Part shown: positions 21,897-33,561 of the stretch, piece by piece
Position numbering within the stretch: the stretch's first letter is position 1
How the letters are laid out: each line of letters starts with the position of its first letter
Origin: Owenia fusiformis
Taxonomy: Eukaryota > Annelida > Polychaeta > Sabellida > Oweniidae
Direction of reading: 5' to 3'
Assembly: GCA_903813345.2 (NCBI GenBank)
Contig: CAIIXF020000011.1
Location: forward strand, 30,556,166 to 30,620,165
Length of the DNA stretch: 64,000 nucleotides
Notes under the pieces: generated by a model
The model's input: the letters and a program-made list of their open reading frames with translations, nothing else
Database searches by the model: none
Told to the model about the DNA's origin: nothing
Made by a program: the position numbers and the translations under genes

Positions 21897-23640
21897 AGTC
21901 TGGGAGCAAAAGTCCAAATAAGAGGTTCTGTGTCCTTTTAAGAGGCGAGCTAAGCGACACATATTTTTATGAACTATACGTGATACTTACCAAGAAAAAT
22001 GATGTTGGCAATTCTGGATCCGCGACGGCGTTGCTATGGTAACCAAGTGAATAAGCCATGCCCACTTTTAGGGGCTCTTTTCAGTGTTTGGCCCCTATCT
22101 CCATCATTATTGCTCAGATTTCGATGAAATTCACAACAAATGGAAGGTAATTGATAATGCAATCAAAATATATTAAGGTGGCAATTCTGAATCCGCAGCA
22201 GCGTCACTATGGTAACAAAGTAAATATGCCACACCCATTTTTAGGGGCTCCTTTCAGTGTTTTGCCCATATCTTCGTCATTATTGCTCAGCTTTAGATGA
22301 AATTTGCACCAAATGAAAGGTAATAGATAAAGCAATCATATATTTTATAAAATATGCAATTAGGGTAATTTGCATCTTAATTATGACGTCATAACTGTTT
22401 GTTCTTGCATATTTTATCTTAATCAGGATGTATAACTCTGTGAAATTACTGTATTTAAAATGGTCAGTAATGCTTTCATCTAGTTTATTTCTTTTAGTTG
22501 AGTTTATAAGTTTATTTCATTCATACATGTATGGTCATAGTAAAATTGAATAAATGTAATGAAATATGTCCAATTCAAATAAAAAATGTTCAATTCACAC
22601 TGTTGCTATGGTAACATCATGTAGCAAAACTGTCTGCTGTAAACAAGAATTCTTTAGGAAATGTTACATTTTGACCAGTTGACTGACATGTATTCTTTTC
22701 AAAATGTAATGACAAAATAATCTTATAACTATAGAAAATTATTTGATTTGGATTGTGTTATGTTATTATGTCATAAGGGCAATTATTAATCAGGGATGCA
22801 GCCAGCTTTCAGTCGGGGGGGGGGGGGGCGATCGTGGCATAAGCAACCCAAAAACGTTTTTAAGATGAATTTTACAAAAATTGATGCAACTTCCTTCAAA
22901 ATTGAGCTAGAAGCTTCAAGTCAAAAGCATTTTAACCCAATAATGACAACAGATTGAATGCATTAGTATTTCTTAAATCATTTTTATGTTTTTCTAACCT
23001 GGGTAACATAACTAAGAAAAAAATTGTTTTTGTTCTTGAGGCATCCCAAATACGGGATATAGACACAAGTGCCCATGATAACATTTTGGGTTAAGAGGTT
23101 ATGATTTCGTGGTTGTAAAACCAATTTATAATATCATAACTTTAACAAACATGTAATTTTACACTGTCATTAACTAAAACTTAGTCTGTTTGTTATAATT
23201 CAATACTAAATAGGCCCCAGTGACATTCAAAAGCACGGCAGTGATCCGAAAAAGCATCCCAGTGCCCCAGAGTGGCCCCCAAAAGCATTCTAGTGGCCCC
23301 TGTGCCCCCCCTAAGCATACTTGCGGCTCCTATGACTCCCAAAATCACCCTAGTGTCCCCCAGATGCCCCAAAAAGCATCCCAATAGCCCCCAGATGCCC
23401 CCCAAAAGCATTATAGTGGCCACATGTGGTCCTCAAAAGCATCCTAGTTGTCCCAAGTGGCCCCCAAAAACAAATTAGTACTGCTATGAGGCCCTCAAAA
23501 GTATCCTAGTACCCCTCTGTGACCCATGACATCATCCCAGTGGCCCCCTGTGGCCCCAAAACGTTGCCCGAAAATAGTCTAGATGAAAACAAAGGATTTA
23601 TCATTGAACCTTGTTTTGGAGTATATACAATGTTTTATTG
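21897..23640 (+). repeat. Left arm of a large inverted repeat
   Basis: It begins AGTCTGGGAGC and runs through GAGGCGAGCTAAGCGACA, two tandem copies of a block of about 175 bp (start TGGCAATTCTGRATCCGC, about 22012 and 22183), TATGACGTCAT, GTTGCTATGGTAACA, a G13 run (22816), a GC-rich minisatellite and TTTTGGAGTATATACAATG. The reverse complement of this order is found at 55668-57540. Divergence is moderate. There is no coding capacity. Confidence 0.8.
23212..23575 (+). repeat. GC-rich minisatellite (AGTGGCCCCCAAAAGCATCC)
   Basis: About eleven degenerate units of 30-36 bp with core AGTGGCCCC...AAAAGCATCC. It lies inside the left inverted arm. It has the same strand orientation as the minisatellite in the right arm, although the flanking arms are inverted. 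Open frames here on both strands are repeat artefacts. Confidence 0.8.
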
Positions 23641-24206
23641 CATTTTTTGATAGTTAGACATGTCCTGGTCAAAAAGCCACAAATATGCAGTTGTGGTAGG
23701 TTGAGTGTTTTTTTCTATTGTCTTTTTAAAATTATGTAATATTTCTGAAAGGGGGCGTGGCACATTTGGTAGTGTTCATCTATTTAAATGGAGTTAAATA
23801 TCCCTTATCAGTTATTTTTGTTTAATTTATGACTTGCAATAAACATATCTACCTGTGAATATTCTCTCTCTGAAAAAATACAGTAATTATGCAAATTAAG
23901 TCATTAAATCAACACTACCGGAACAATGTAAACAATGTAGAACAGAGATTTGGTATCATTGTAAATCTAAGAATATAAATGTGTTACAAGTGGAGTTAAT
24001 TTCACTTGAATAACATAACCCTAAATTAGAGTAGAATAAATACGATCTAGTATTTCAATGATGAGTATAGGGGTAAAAGAAGTGTATAACAACTGTGTTT
24101 TTATGCATATTAATTAGCTTACTAATTAACATATAAATTTTAATTCCTTTTTTTACATTAACTCAATTTGATTATTTGTGCAATATAATACACTATGATA
24201 TCAGTC
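23641..24206. other. AT-rich non-coding stretch
   Basis: Nothing is recognised apart from a weak continuation of the inverted arm (ACAAATATGCAG near 23680). Confidence 0.3.
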
Positions 24207-24209
24207 TTA

Positions 24210-24389
24210 GCTTGTATTCGCAAATGCAACTAACGCCATCGGCTACCGGATTAACAACTATTTTATGGGAAACTCATTTAAATATGAATAGTACCTGCCA
24301 CAATTCCATTCATATTTAAATGAATTGGTCATAAAATAGTAGGTTAATCCGGTAGTCACTAGCTGTTAGTTGCATTTGCGAATGTAAGC
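24210..24389. mobile_element. 180-bp fold-back MITE with TTA target duplication
   Basis: GCTTGTATTCGCAAATGC...GCATTTGCGAATGTAAGC form nearly complete inverted halves around a short loop (TACCTGCCACAATT). TTA flanks both sides (24207-24209 and 24390-24392). A TTA duplication is typical of PIF/Harbinger elements; the assignment is inference. Confidence 0.8.
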
Positions 24390-24597
24390 TTACATTTTAC
24401 TCTTACTTCAAAAGGTAGTATTATCAATCTATTGTCACCTGATATCATTGAACCTAAACATATACAAGTATTTCATAACTTCAAAATATTTCCAAAAACA
24501 ATAACCTTTAACATGTAATAGTAGATACAGTTGAAATTACACAACTTTGTTTATAAAATCTTATATTCTACTTTATTCAACTAAAATTATTTAATGT

Positions 24598-24905
24598 TCC
24601 TTCATTTCTTTTTTTAATTGTAATAAAATCATATCCAGTTCATTCTGATATGACACTAATCTTATTTTATTTAAGATTTAAATTTTAAAAATAAACTTCA
24701 TTATAGAATATTGATTCCAAAAGATACCCCGTTCCGTTATTGTGAATTCGTATCTTTTCAGAAAAAACTATTATTCATAAATGGCCAATTAGTATTACTG
24801 TAATATTCTGAAGAAATAATTTTGCTCCTAGACACCCTGCTCTTGTTATAGATACGAACAGGACTAATACGCTACATATGAACACTGTAAATGGTTGAAT
24901 TCTAT
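24598..24905 (+). repeat. Direct duplication, first copy
   Basis: The block containing TTATTTTATTTAAGATTTAAATT, TTTTGCTCCTAGACA and GTAAATGGTT is repeated at 25056-25370 in the same direction with moderate divergence. Confidence 0.7.
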
Positions 24906-25055
24906 CTATTCATTAACGATAACCTGTGTGGCATTTTAATGTTTAATGTTGCAAGATTATCTTTTAATGTAAAGTTGGCATTAATTTTTGTCACTAGTTT
25001 GTCCATATGAGCTAAAACTCATTGATCATAAAAGAGTATACCGTTTCTACTTTTC

Positions 25056-25370
25056 TCATTTATTAAATTGTAATGTAATCCATTTCATTCTGACACCAAT
25101 CCTATTTTATTTAAGATTTAAATTCTAAAAATACACTTCATTATAAAATATTGATTCTAAAAGATACATAGTTGCTTCATTGAGAATGAGTAACTTTTCA
25201 GAAAAAAACTATTATCAAGAATCGAATTAAATGGGCAACTACTATGTTTAGATATTTAGATGAAACGATTTTGCTCCTAGACATCCCGCCCTTGTTTTAG
25301 ATTTGAATGGGACTACTATGCTACATAGGTCTACATGAACACAGTAAATGGTTAAATCCATTCTGATACT
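25056..25370 (+). repeat. Direct duplication, second copy
   Basis: Partner of 24598-24905. About 150 bp of non-repeated DNA lies between the copies. Function unknown. Confidence 0.7.
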
Positions 25371-25557
25371 CATCACATATTTCTGCCTTCAACGGGCTAA
25401 ATCTTACCTAATTTAATTTATGAACTTTTGAGGATTTTGACAGGGGTTCGCACGTATCACCACGTGCCCATATATGGGACAGAATATCGGTGTTGCACTC
25501 TGGGAGCCAATCCTCCTTGACCATTTAGCGCACACTGTTGTTGTTATTATTATTATT

Positions 25558-25617
25558 AGACTCCAGATGAAAATCTGGAGTCTATTGCTTTTGCCAGTTT
25601 TCTTTATTATTATTATT
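25558..25617 (+). mobile_element. 5' end of the outermost family A2 element
   Basis: Palindrome with loop GAA(A), followed by TATTGCTTTTGCCAGTTTTC and an ATT tract. The same leader variant occurs only at 31642, which belongs to a complete A2 element. Its body therefore continues at 51058-53292, where the A2 body type is found. Confidence 0.75.
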
Positions 25618-25679
25618 AGAATGCCGGTTTCGAAGAAACGGCATTCTATAGTTTTCGCCTTTTTCTTATTTTTATTATT
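25618..25679 (+). mobile_element. 5' end of the single family B element
   Basis: AGAATGCCGgTTTC...GAAACGGCATTCT is a 13-bp palindrome with one bulged base, then ATAGTTTTCGCC and a T-rich tract. It matches the subterminal ACGGCATTCT of the 3' end at 51057, 25 kb away. Confidence 0.75.
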
Positions 25680-25746
25680 AGACTCCAGATGAAATCTGGA
25701 GTCTATTGTTTTCGTTAGTTTTCTTATTATTCTTTTTCTTCTTATT
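25680..25746 (+). mobile_element. 5' end of a family A element, split by later insertions
   Basis: Palindrome plus leader (TTTTCGTTAGTTTTC), interrupted at its TTATT tract by the next copy. By bracket pairing its body is 29631-31560. Confidence 0.65.
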
Positions 25747-27688
25747 AGACTCCAGATGAAATCTGGAGTCTATTGTTTTCGTCAGTTTTCTTATTCTTCT
25801 TCTTCTTCTTCTTCTTATTATTATTCTAAACCAGTTTTCTCAATAACCATAAGGTCTTCAGTAAAGTCAATCATTTGGTCAATTTAGGTTCAGTATCTAG
25901 TTCCTCGGAAATTGGGTCAAATTTTTATCTAGGTCATAGGTCAAGAACTAGGTCAAATCCAGTACTTTGTCACTTTTTTCGATTTTCTCGGTCGTCCTTC
26001 AATATTTTTGATCCGGGTTTTTTTCATTGTGTTCCTTATAAAAAAGTAGGAAACCTAGGGTCGATTTAGTTTTTTGATATCTCAAACCAATTTCGAGATA
26101 TCAGTGTCCGAAAACGAGGTCCAAAAAAAAGTTCTTCGAATCAAATGTTCAGGATATTAGTCTTATAGGAAATTTTCTCAGGATTCCGAATCTGAATACA
26201 AAATTCGAATCAGACTTCCGGTTAGGAAGTTATGGCGTTTTGAAAGCTCAAAAATTGCTAAATTTGGTGCCCATGTTAAGTCAATGGGAAAAAAGATTTT
26301 TTTGAAGTGAAAAATACGAAATATAGACTGAGTTCAGCTAAATATAATGAAAGCTTTAAAAAGAATGGGACCTCAAAAGCCATCTAGCTTTAAAATTTGG
26401 ACATCAAAATGCCTAGGTCAGAATCTAGGTCAAATTCAAAGTTTTTTCTTATTTTTGCGATTCTGACACTACAGAATAATTATATTCTTCGAAATTGTGT
26501 ATACATGTAGCCAAGAGTGTGCTAATAGTGTTAGCCTTTTGCCGTCAGAAAGTATTTTGCCCCACTTTTGAGATATGGTGTCCGGAAAGTAGGTCAAAAT
26601 AAAAAAATCTCCAAATTTGACGTTTGAGTTATGAATTAAGTATAGAATTTTCTCAGGAATCCGAATCTGCAAACCAAATTTCAATCTGACTTCTGGTTCG
26701 GAAGTTATGACATTTTGAAAGCTCAAAAATCGCTAAATTTGGTGCCCCATGTTATGTCAATGGGAAAAAAGATTTTTTTGAAGTGTAAAATACGAGATAT
26801 AGAATAAGTACAGCTTAAAATAATGAAAGCCTATGAAAGAAGGGAACCTCGAAGGCTACCTAACTTCAAAATGTGGACACCAAAATCCCTAGGTCAAAAT
26901 CTAGGTCAAATTCATAGTTTATCCTTATTTTTGCGATTCTGACACTACACTTTAATTATATTCCTCGAAATTGTGTATACATGTAGCCAAGAGTGTGCTA
27001 ATACCGTAAGCCTTTTGCCGTCAGAAAGTATTTTGACCCACTTTTGAGATATGGTGTCCGAAAAGTAGGTCAAAATAAAAAGTTCTCCAAATTTAACGTT
27101 TGAGTTATGAATTAAGAAAAGAATTTTCCCAGAAAACCAAATCTGCTAACCAAATTTCGATTCGACTTCCGGTTCCGAAGTTATGGCGTGTCCGAAAAGT
27201 AGGTCAAAATAAAAATTCACCAAATTTAACGTATGAGTTATGAATTAGGGGTAGAATTTTGTCAGGAATCCGAATCTGCAAATCAAATTTCGATCCGACT
27301 TTCGCTTCGGAAGTTATGGCGTTTTGAAATTTCAAGAAAAATCGATCTGATGGTATCCTGATAGAAAGTCAAGAGTAGAGAAGAAAATATTGAAAAATGC
27401 ATCCATCCTTCCTTTCTGATCCTATCCTTCCCTTCCTATCTACCCTTGCTTCGTATCCTCTCCTTCCTATCCTTCCTATTCTATTCTATCCTTCTTTCCT
27501 ATTCTATCCTATCGTTCCTTCCTATTCTATTGTATCCTTCCTTCCCTTTTCATCCATCCATCCATCCATCCATCTTTTTCTGGATGACTTAGCTTATTTT
27601 GGATGACTTGGCTTATTCTGGATGACTCGGCTAAAAAAAGTCTAGATCTGGAGTCTGAAATTGAACTCGTTCAATTTCCAAAATCTAG
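25747..27688 (+). mobile_element. Complete family A element, 1.94 kb
   Basis: In order: 5' palindrome, T-rich leader with (TTC)n, DR1 variant AGGTCATAGGTCA (25931), body monomers of about 480 bp (CCTAGGTCAAAATCTAGGTCAA at 26411 and 26889), pyrimidine tract of CTATCCTTCC type (27397-27560), 19-bp GGATGACTCGGCTTATTCT repeats, subterminal ATCTGGAGTCT, hairpin, CTAG. Confidence 0.75.
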
Positions 27689-27696
27689 TTATTATT

Positions 27697-29630
27697 AGAC
27701 TCCAGATGAAATCTGGAGTCTATTGTTTTCGTCAGTTTTCTTATTCTTATTCTTATTCTTATTATTCTAAACCAGTTTTCTCAATAACCATAAGGTTTTC
27801 AGTAAAGTCAGTCATTTGGTCAATTTAGGTCTAGAATCTAGTTCCTCGGAAATTGGGTCAAATTTTTAGCTAGGTCAAAGGTCAAGAACTAGGTCAAATC
27901 CAGTACTTTGTCACTTTTTTCGATTTTCTCGGTCGTCCTTCAATATTTTCGATCCGGTTTTTTTTCATTGTGTTCCTTATAAAAAAGTAGAAAACCTAGG
28001 GTCGATTTAGTTTTTTGATATCTCAAACCGATTTCGAGATATCAGTGTCCGAAAATAAGGTCCAAAAAAAAGTTCTCCGAATCAAATGTCCAGGATATTA
28101 GTCATATAGGAAATTTTCTCAGGATTCCGAATCTGAAAACCAAATTTAGATCGGACTTCCGGTTCAGAAGTTATGGCGTTTTGAAAGCTCAAAAATCGCT
28201 AAATTTGGTGCCCATGTTAAGTCAATGGGAAAAAAGATTTTTTTTGAAGTAAAAAATATGAAATATAGACTGAGTTTAGCTAAATATAATGAAAGCTTTT
28301 AAAAGAATGGGACCTCAAAAGCCATCTAGCTTCAAAATTTGGACACCAAAATGCCTAGGTCAAAATCTAGGTCAAATTCAAAGTTTTTCCTTATTTTTGC
28401 GATTCTGACACTACAGATTAATTATATTCTTCGAAATTTTGTATACATGTAGCCAAGAGTACGCTAAGAGTGCTAGCCTTTTGCCGTCAGAAAGTATTTT
28501 GACCCACTTTTGAGATATGGTGTCCGAAAAGTAGGTCAAAATAAAAAGTTCTCCAAATTTAACGTTTGAGTTATGAATTAAGTATAGAATTTTCTCTGGA
28601 ATCCGAATCTGCAAACAAAATTTCAATCCGACTTCTGGTTCGGAAGTTATGACATTTTGAAAGCTCAAAAATCGCTAAATTTGGTCCCCCATGTTATGTC
28701 AATGGGAAAAAAGATTTTTTTGAAGTGTAAAATACAAGATATAGACTAATTACAGCTTAAAATAATGAAAGCCTATGAAAGAAGGGAACCTCGAAGGCTA
28801 CCTAATTTCAAAATTTGGACACCAAAATCCCTAGGTCAAAATCTAGGTCAAATTCAAAGTTTATCCTTATTTTTGCGATTCTGACACTACACTTTAATTA
28901 TATTCCTCGAAATTGTGTATACATGTAGCCAAGAGTGTGCTAATAGCGTAAGCCTTTTGCCGTCAGAAAGTATTTTGACCCACTTTTGAGATATGGTGTC
29001 CGAAAAGTAGGTCAAAATAAAAAGTTCTCCAAATTTGACGTTTGAGTTATGAATTAAGAATAGAATTTTCCCAGAAAACCAAATCTGCTAACTAAATTTC
29101 GATTTGACTTCCGGTTCCGAAGTTATGGCGTGTCCGAAAAGTAGGTCAAAATAAAAATTCGCCAAATTTAACGTATGAGTTATGAATTAGGGGAAGAATT
29201 TTGTCAGGAATCCGAATCTGCAAATCAAATTTCGATCCGACTTCCGGTTCGGAAGTTATGGCGTTTTGAAATTTCAAGAAAAATCGATCTGATGGTATCC
29301 TGATAGAAAGTCAAGAGTAGAGAAGAAAATATTGAAAAATGCATCCATCCTTCCTTTCTGATCCTATCCTTCCCTTCCTATCTACCCTTGCTTCGTATCC
29401 TCTCCTTCCTATTCGATCCCTTCTTCCTATTCTATTCTATCCTTCTTTCCTATTCTATCCTATCGTTCCTTCCTATTCTATCCTATCCTTCCTTCCTTTT
29501 TCATCCATCCATCCTTCTTTTTCTTGATGACTTAGCTTATTTTGGATGACTTGGCTTATTCTGGATGACTCAGCTAAAAAAGTCTAGATCTGGAGTCTGA
29601 AATTGAACTCGTTCAATTTCCAAAATCTAG
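27697..29630 (+). mobile_element. Complete family A element, 1.93 kb
   Basis: Nearly the same as the preceding unit through body, pyrimidine tract and tail, so either a recent duplicate or a sister insertion. It sits in the TTATT left of the resumed leader at 29631. Confidence 0.75.
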
Positions 29631-31560
29631 TTATTCTTATTCTTATTATTCTAAACCAGTTTTCTCAATAACCATAAGGTTTTCAGTAAAGTCAGTCATT
29701 TGGTCAATTTAGGTCCAGAATCTAGTTCCTCGGAAATTGGGTCAAATTTTTAGCTAGGTCAAAGGTCAAGAACTAGGTCAAATCCAGTACTTTGCCACTT
29801 TTTTCGATTTTCTCGGTCGTCCTTCAATATTTTTGATCCGGTTTTTTTTCATTGTGTTCCTTATAAAAAAGTAGAAAACCTAGGGTCGATTTAGTTTTTT
29901 GATATCTCAAACCTATTTCGAGATATCAGTGTCCGAAAACAAGGTCCAAAAAAAAGTTCTCCGAATCAAATGTCCAGGATATTAGTCATATAGGAAATTT
30001 TCTCAGGATTCCGAATCTGAAAACCAAATTTAGATCGGACTTCCGGTTCAGAAGTTATGGCGTTTTTAAAGCTCAAAAATCGCTAAATTTGGTGCCCATG
30101 TTAAGTCAAGGGGAAAAAAGATTTTTTTGAAGTAAAAAATATGAAATATAGACTGAGTTTAGCTAAATATAATGAAAGCTTTTAAAAGAATGGGACCTCA
30201 AAAGCCATCTAGCTTCAAAATTTGGACACCAAAATGCTTAGGTCAAAATCTAGGTCAAATTTAAAGTTTTTCCTTATTTTTGCGATTCTGACATTACAGA
30301 TTAATTATATTCTTCGAAATTTTGTATACATGTAGCCAAGAGTACGCTAATAGTGTTAGCCTTTTGCCGTCAGAAAGTATTTTGACCAACTTTTGAGATA
30401 TGGTGTCCGAAAAGTAGGTCAAAATAAAAAGTTCTCCAAATTTAACGTTTGAGTTATGAATTAAGAATAGAATCTTCTCAGAAATCCGAATCTGCAAACC
30501 AAATTTCAATTCGACTTCCGGTTCCGAAGTTATGGCGTGTCCGAAAAGTAGGTCAAAATAAAAATTCGCCAAATTTAACGTATGAGTTATGAATTAGGGG
30601 TAGAATTTTGTCAGGAATCCGAATCTGCAAATCAAATTTCGATCCGACTTCCGGTTCGGAAGTTATGGCGTGTCCGAAAAGTAGATCAAAATAAAAAATC
30701 TCCAAATTTAACGTATGAGTTATGAATTAGGTATAGAATTTTCTCAGGAATCCGGATCTGCAAACCAAATTTCGATCCGACTTCCGGTTCGGAAGTTATG
30801 GCATGTCAGAAAAGTAGGTCAAAATAAAAAATCTCCAAATTTAACGTATGAGTTATGAATTAGGGGTAGAATTTTGTCAGGAATCCGGAATTGCAAACTA
30901 AATTTCGATCCAACTTCCGGTTCGGAAGTTATGGCGTGTCCGAAAAGTAGGTCAAAATAAAAAATCTCCAAATTTAACGTATGAGTTATGAATTAGGGGT
31001 AGAATTCAGTCAGGAATCCGGATCTGCAAACCAAATTTCGATCCGACTTCCGGTTCGGAAGTTATGGCGTGTCCGAAAAGTAGGTCAAAATAAAAAATCT
31101 CCAAATTTAACGTATGTGTTATGAATTAGGGGTAAAATTTTGTCAGGAATCCGAATCTGCAAACCAAGTTATAGCGTTTTGAAATTTCGAGAAAAATCGA
31201 TCTGATGGTATCCTGATAGAAAGTCAAGAGTAGAGAAGAAAATATTGAAAAATTCATCCATCCTTCCTATCTCATCCTATCCTATCCTTCCTATCTTTCC
31301 TTTCTTCATATCTTTTCCTTCCTATCCTTCCTATCCTATCCTATCCTTTCTTCCTATTCTATTCTATCCTATCCTTCTTTCTTATTCTATCCTATCGTTC
31401 TTTCCTATTCTATCCTATCCTACCTTCCTTTTTTATTTATCCATCTCTTTCTAGATGACTCAGCTTATACTGGATGACTCGGCTTATTCTGGATGACTCG
31501 GCTAAAAAAAGTCTAGATCTGGAGTCTGAAATTGAACTTCGTTCAATTTCCAAAATCTAG
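29631..31560 (+). mobile_element. Body and 3' end of the family A element begun at 25680
   Basis: It starts with a leader (TTATTCTTATT...CTAAACCAG) but no palindrome, as expected for a resumed element. It carries an amplified internal repeat: copies of a 133-bp unit starting at about 30534, 30667, 30801, 30933 and 31066. A pyrimidine tract, 19-bp repeats, hairpin and CTAG follow. Confidence 0.7.
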
Positions 31561-31571
31561 TTATTATTATT

Positions 31572-31641
31572 AGACTCCAGATGAAATCTGGAGTCTATTG
31601 TTTTCGTCAGTTTTCTTATTATTCTTTTTCTTCTTCTTATT
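31572..31641 (+). mobile_element. 5' end of a family A element, split
   Basis: Palindrome and leader (TTTTCGTCAGTTTTC) interrupted at TTATT by the A2 unit at 31642. Its body is one of those between 36966 and 42602; which one cannot be fixed by eye. Confidence 0.6.
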
Positions 31642-33444
31642 AGACTCCAGATGAAAATCTGGAGTCTATTGCTTTTGCCAGTTTTCTTATTATTATTATT
31701 ATTATTATTTTTCTTCTTATTCTTCCTCCTTACAAGATTTCTCACCAACTAGAAGAACTTACTTTAAGCTGCTTACATGATCAACTAGGGAATGTATCTG
31801 GGATTATGGGAAATTAGGTCAAATTTTTATCTAGGTCAAAGGTCAAGAACTAGGTCAAATCCAGTACTTTGTCACTTTTTCCCATTATCTCGATCCTCCT
31901 TCAATATTTTTGATCCTGGTTTTTTTCATTGTGTTCCTCATAAAAAAGTAGAAAACCTAGGGTCGATTTAGTTTTTTGGTATCTCAAACCGATTTCGAGA
32001 TATCAGTGTCCGAAAACGAGGTCCAAAAAAAATTTCACCGAATCCAATGTCCAGGATATCAGTCTTATAGGAAATTTCCTCAGGATTCTGAATCTGAAAA
32101 CCAAATTTCGATCTGACTCCCGGTTCAGAAGTTATGGCGTTTTGAAAATTCAAAAATCGCTAAATTTGGTGCCCCATGTTAATTCAATGGGAAAAAATAT
32201 TTTTTTGAAGTGTAAAATACGAGATATAGACTAAGCACAGTTAAACATAATGGAAGCCCATAAGAGAAAGGGACCACAAGACCTTCTTTTCATAAATATT
32301 TGGACACCAAAATGCCTAGGTCAAAATCTAGGTCAAATTCATAGTTTTTCCTTATTTTTGCGATTCTGACACTACAGATTAATTATATTCTTCGAAACTT
32401 TGTATACATGTAGCCAAGAGTGTGCTAATAGTGTTAGCCTTTTGCCGTCAGAAAGTATTTTGACCCACTTTTGAGATATGGTGTCCGAAAAGTAGGTCAA
32501 ACTAAAAAGTTCTCCAAATTTAACGTATGAGTTATGAATTAAGGGTAGAATTTTCTCAGGAATCCAAATCTGCAAACCAAATTTCAATCCGACTTTTGGT
32601 TTGGAATTTATGTCGTTTTGATAGCTCAAAAATCGCTAAATTTGGTGCCCCATGTTATGGCAATGGGAAAAAAGATTTTTTGAAGTGTAAAATACAAGAT
32701 ATAGACTGAGTACAGCTTAATATAATGAAAGCCTATTAAAGAAGGGGACCTCGAAGGCTACTTAGCTCCAAAATTTGGACACCAAAATGCCTAGGTCAAA
32801 ATCTAGGTCAAATTTATAGTTTTCCCTTATTTTTGCGATTCTGACACTATATTTAAATGATTTGCTTTAAAATTTTGTATACAGGTAGCAAAGAGTATGC
32901 TAATAGTGTTAGCGTTTTGCCGTCAGAAAGTATTTTGACCCACTTTTGAGATATGGTGTCCAAAAAGTAGGCCAAAGTAAAAAGTTTCCAAATTTAACGT
33001 ATGAGTTATGAATTAAGGGTAGAATTTTCTCAGAAATCTAGATCTGCAAACCAAATTTCGATCTGCCTACGCCATTTTGAAGTTTGAAATTCGCACTTGC
33101 CAGTATTCACGATGCAGATTGATCAAATATACTTTCATAAATTCCTGCATACCCTACTTTACCTCTCTACCTACTCAACTACTTATTTGACTACTTACTC
33201 AATTACTTAATTAGTTATTACTTACTTAGCAACTTACTCAGCTACTAACTCAGGTACTTACTCAGCTACTTACTCAGCTACCTACTCAGCTTTTTACTCA
33301 GTTACTTACTCAGCTACTAACTCAACTACTACTAAGGTACTTACTCAGCTAATTACTCAGTTACTTACTCAGCTCTTTACTGATCTATCTAGGTCAAATA
33401 AATCTGGAGTCTTAAATTGAACTTGTTCAATTTCACAAATCTAG
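31642..33444 (+). mobile_element. Complete family A2 element, 1.8 kb
   Basis: Same palindrome and leader variant as 25558. Its body differs from A1: leader ACAAGATTTCTCACCAACTAGAAG, and a 12-bp TTACTCAGCTAC minisatellite (about 33165-33385) in place of the CTATCC tract. The tail is TTAAATTGAACTTGTTCAATTT...CTAG. Confidence 0.75.
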
Positions 33445-33449
33445 TTATT

Positions 33450-33507
33450 AGACTCCAGATTGAAAATCTGGAGTCTATTGTTTTTGCCTGTTTTCTTTAT
33501 TATTATT
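33450..33507 (+). mobile_element. 5' end of a family A element, split
   Basis: Palindrome with loop TGAAA and leader TTTTTGCCTGTTTTC, the same variant as the isolated element at 2648. Interrupted at its ATT tract by the unit at 33508. Confidence 0.6.
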
Positions 33508-33561
33508 AGACTCCAGATTGAAAATCTGGAGTCTATTGTTTTTGCCAGTATTCTTATTATT
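33508..33561 (+). mobile_element. 5' end of a family A element, split
   Basis: Palindrome with loop TGAAA and leader TTTTTGCCAGTATTC, interrupted by the unit at 33562. By pairing, its body is 35543-36965. Confidence 0.6.

Noticed and set aside
23193-23478. Gly- or Pro-rich frames over the GC-rich minisatellite
   Set aside because: Artefacts of the repeat; both strands are open.
27397-27606. Pro/Ser/Leu-rich open frames over CTATCC tracts in each unit
   Set aside because: They are translations of a pyrimidine microsatellite and shift with its length.
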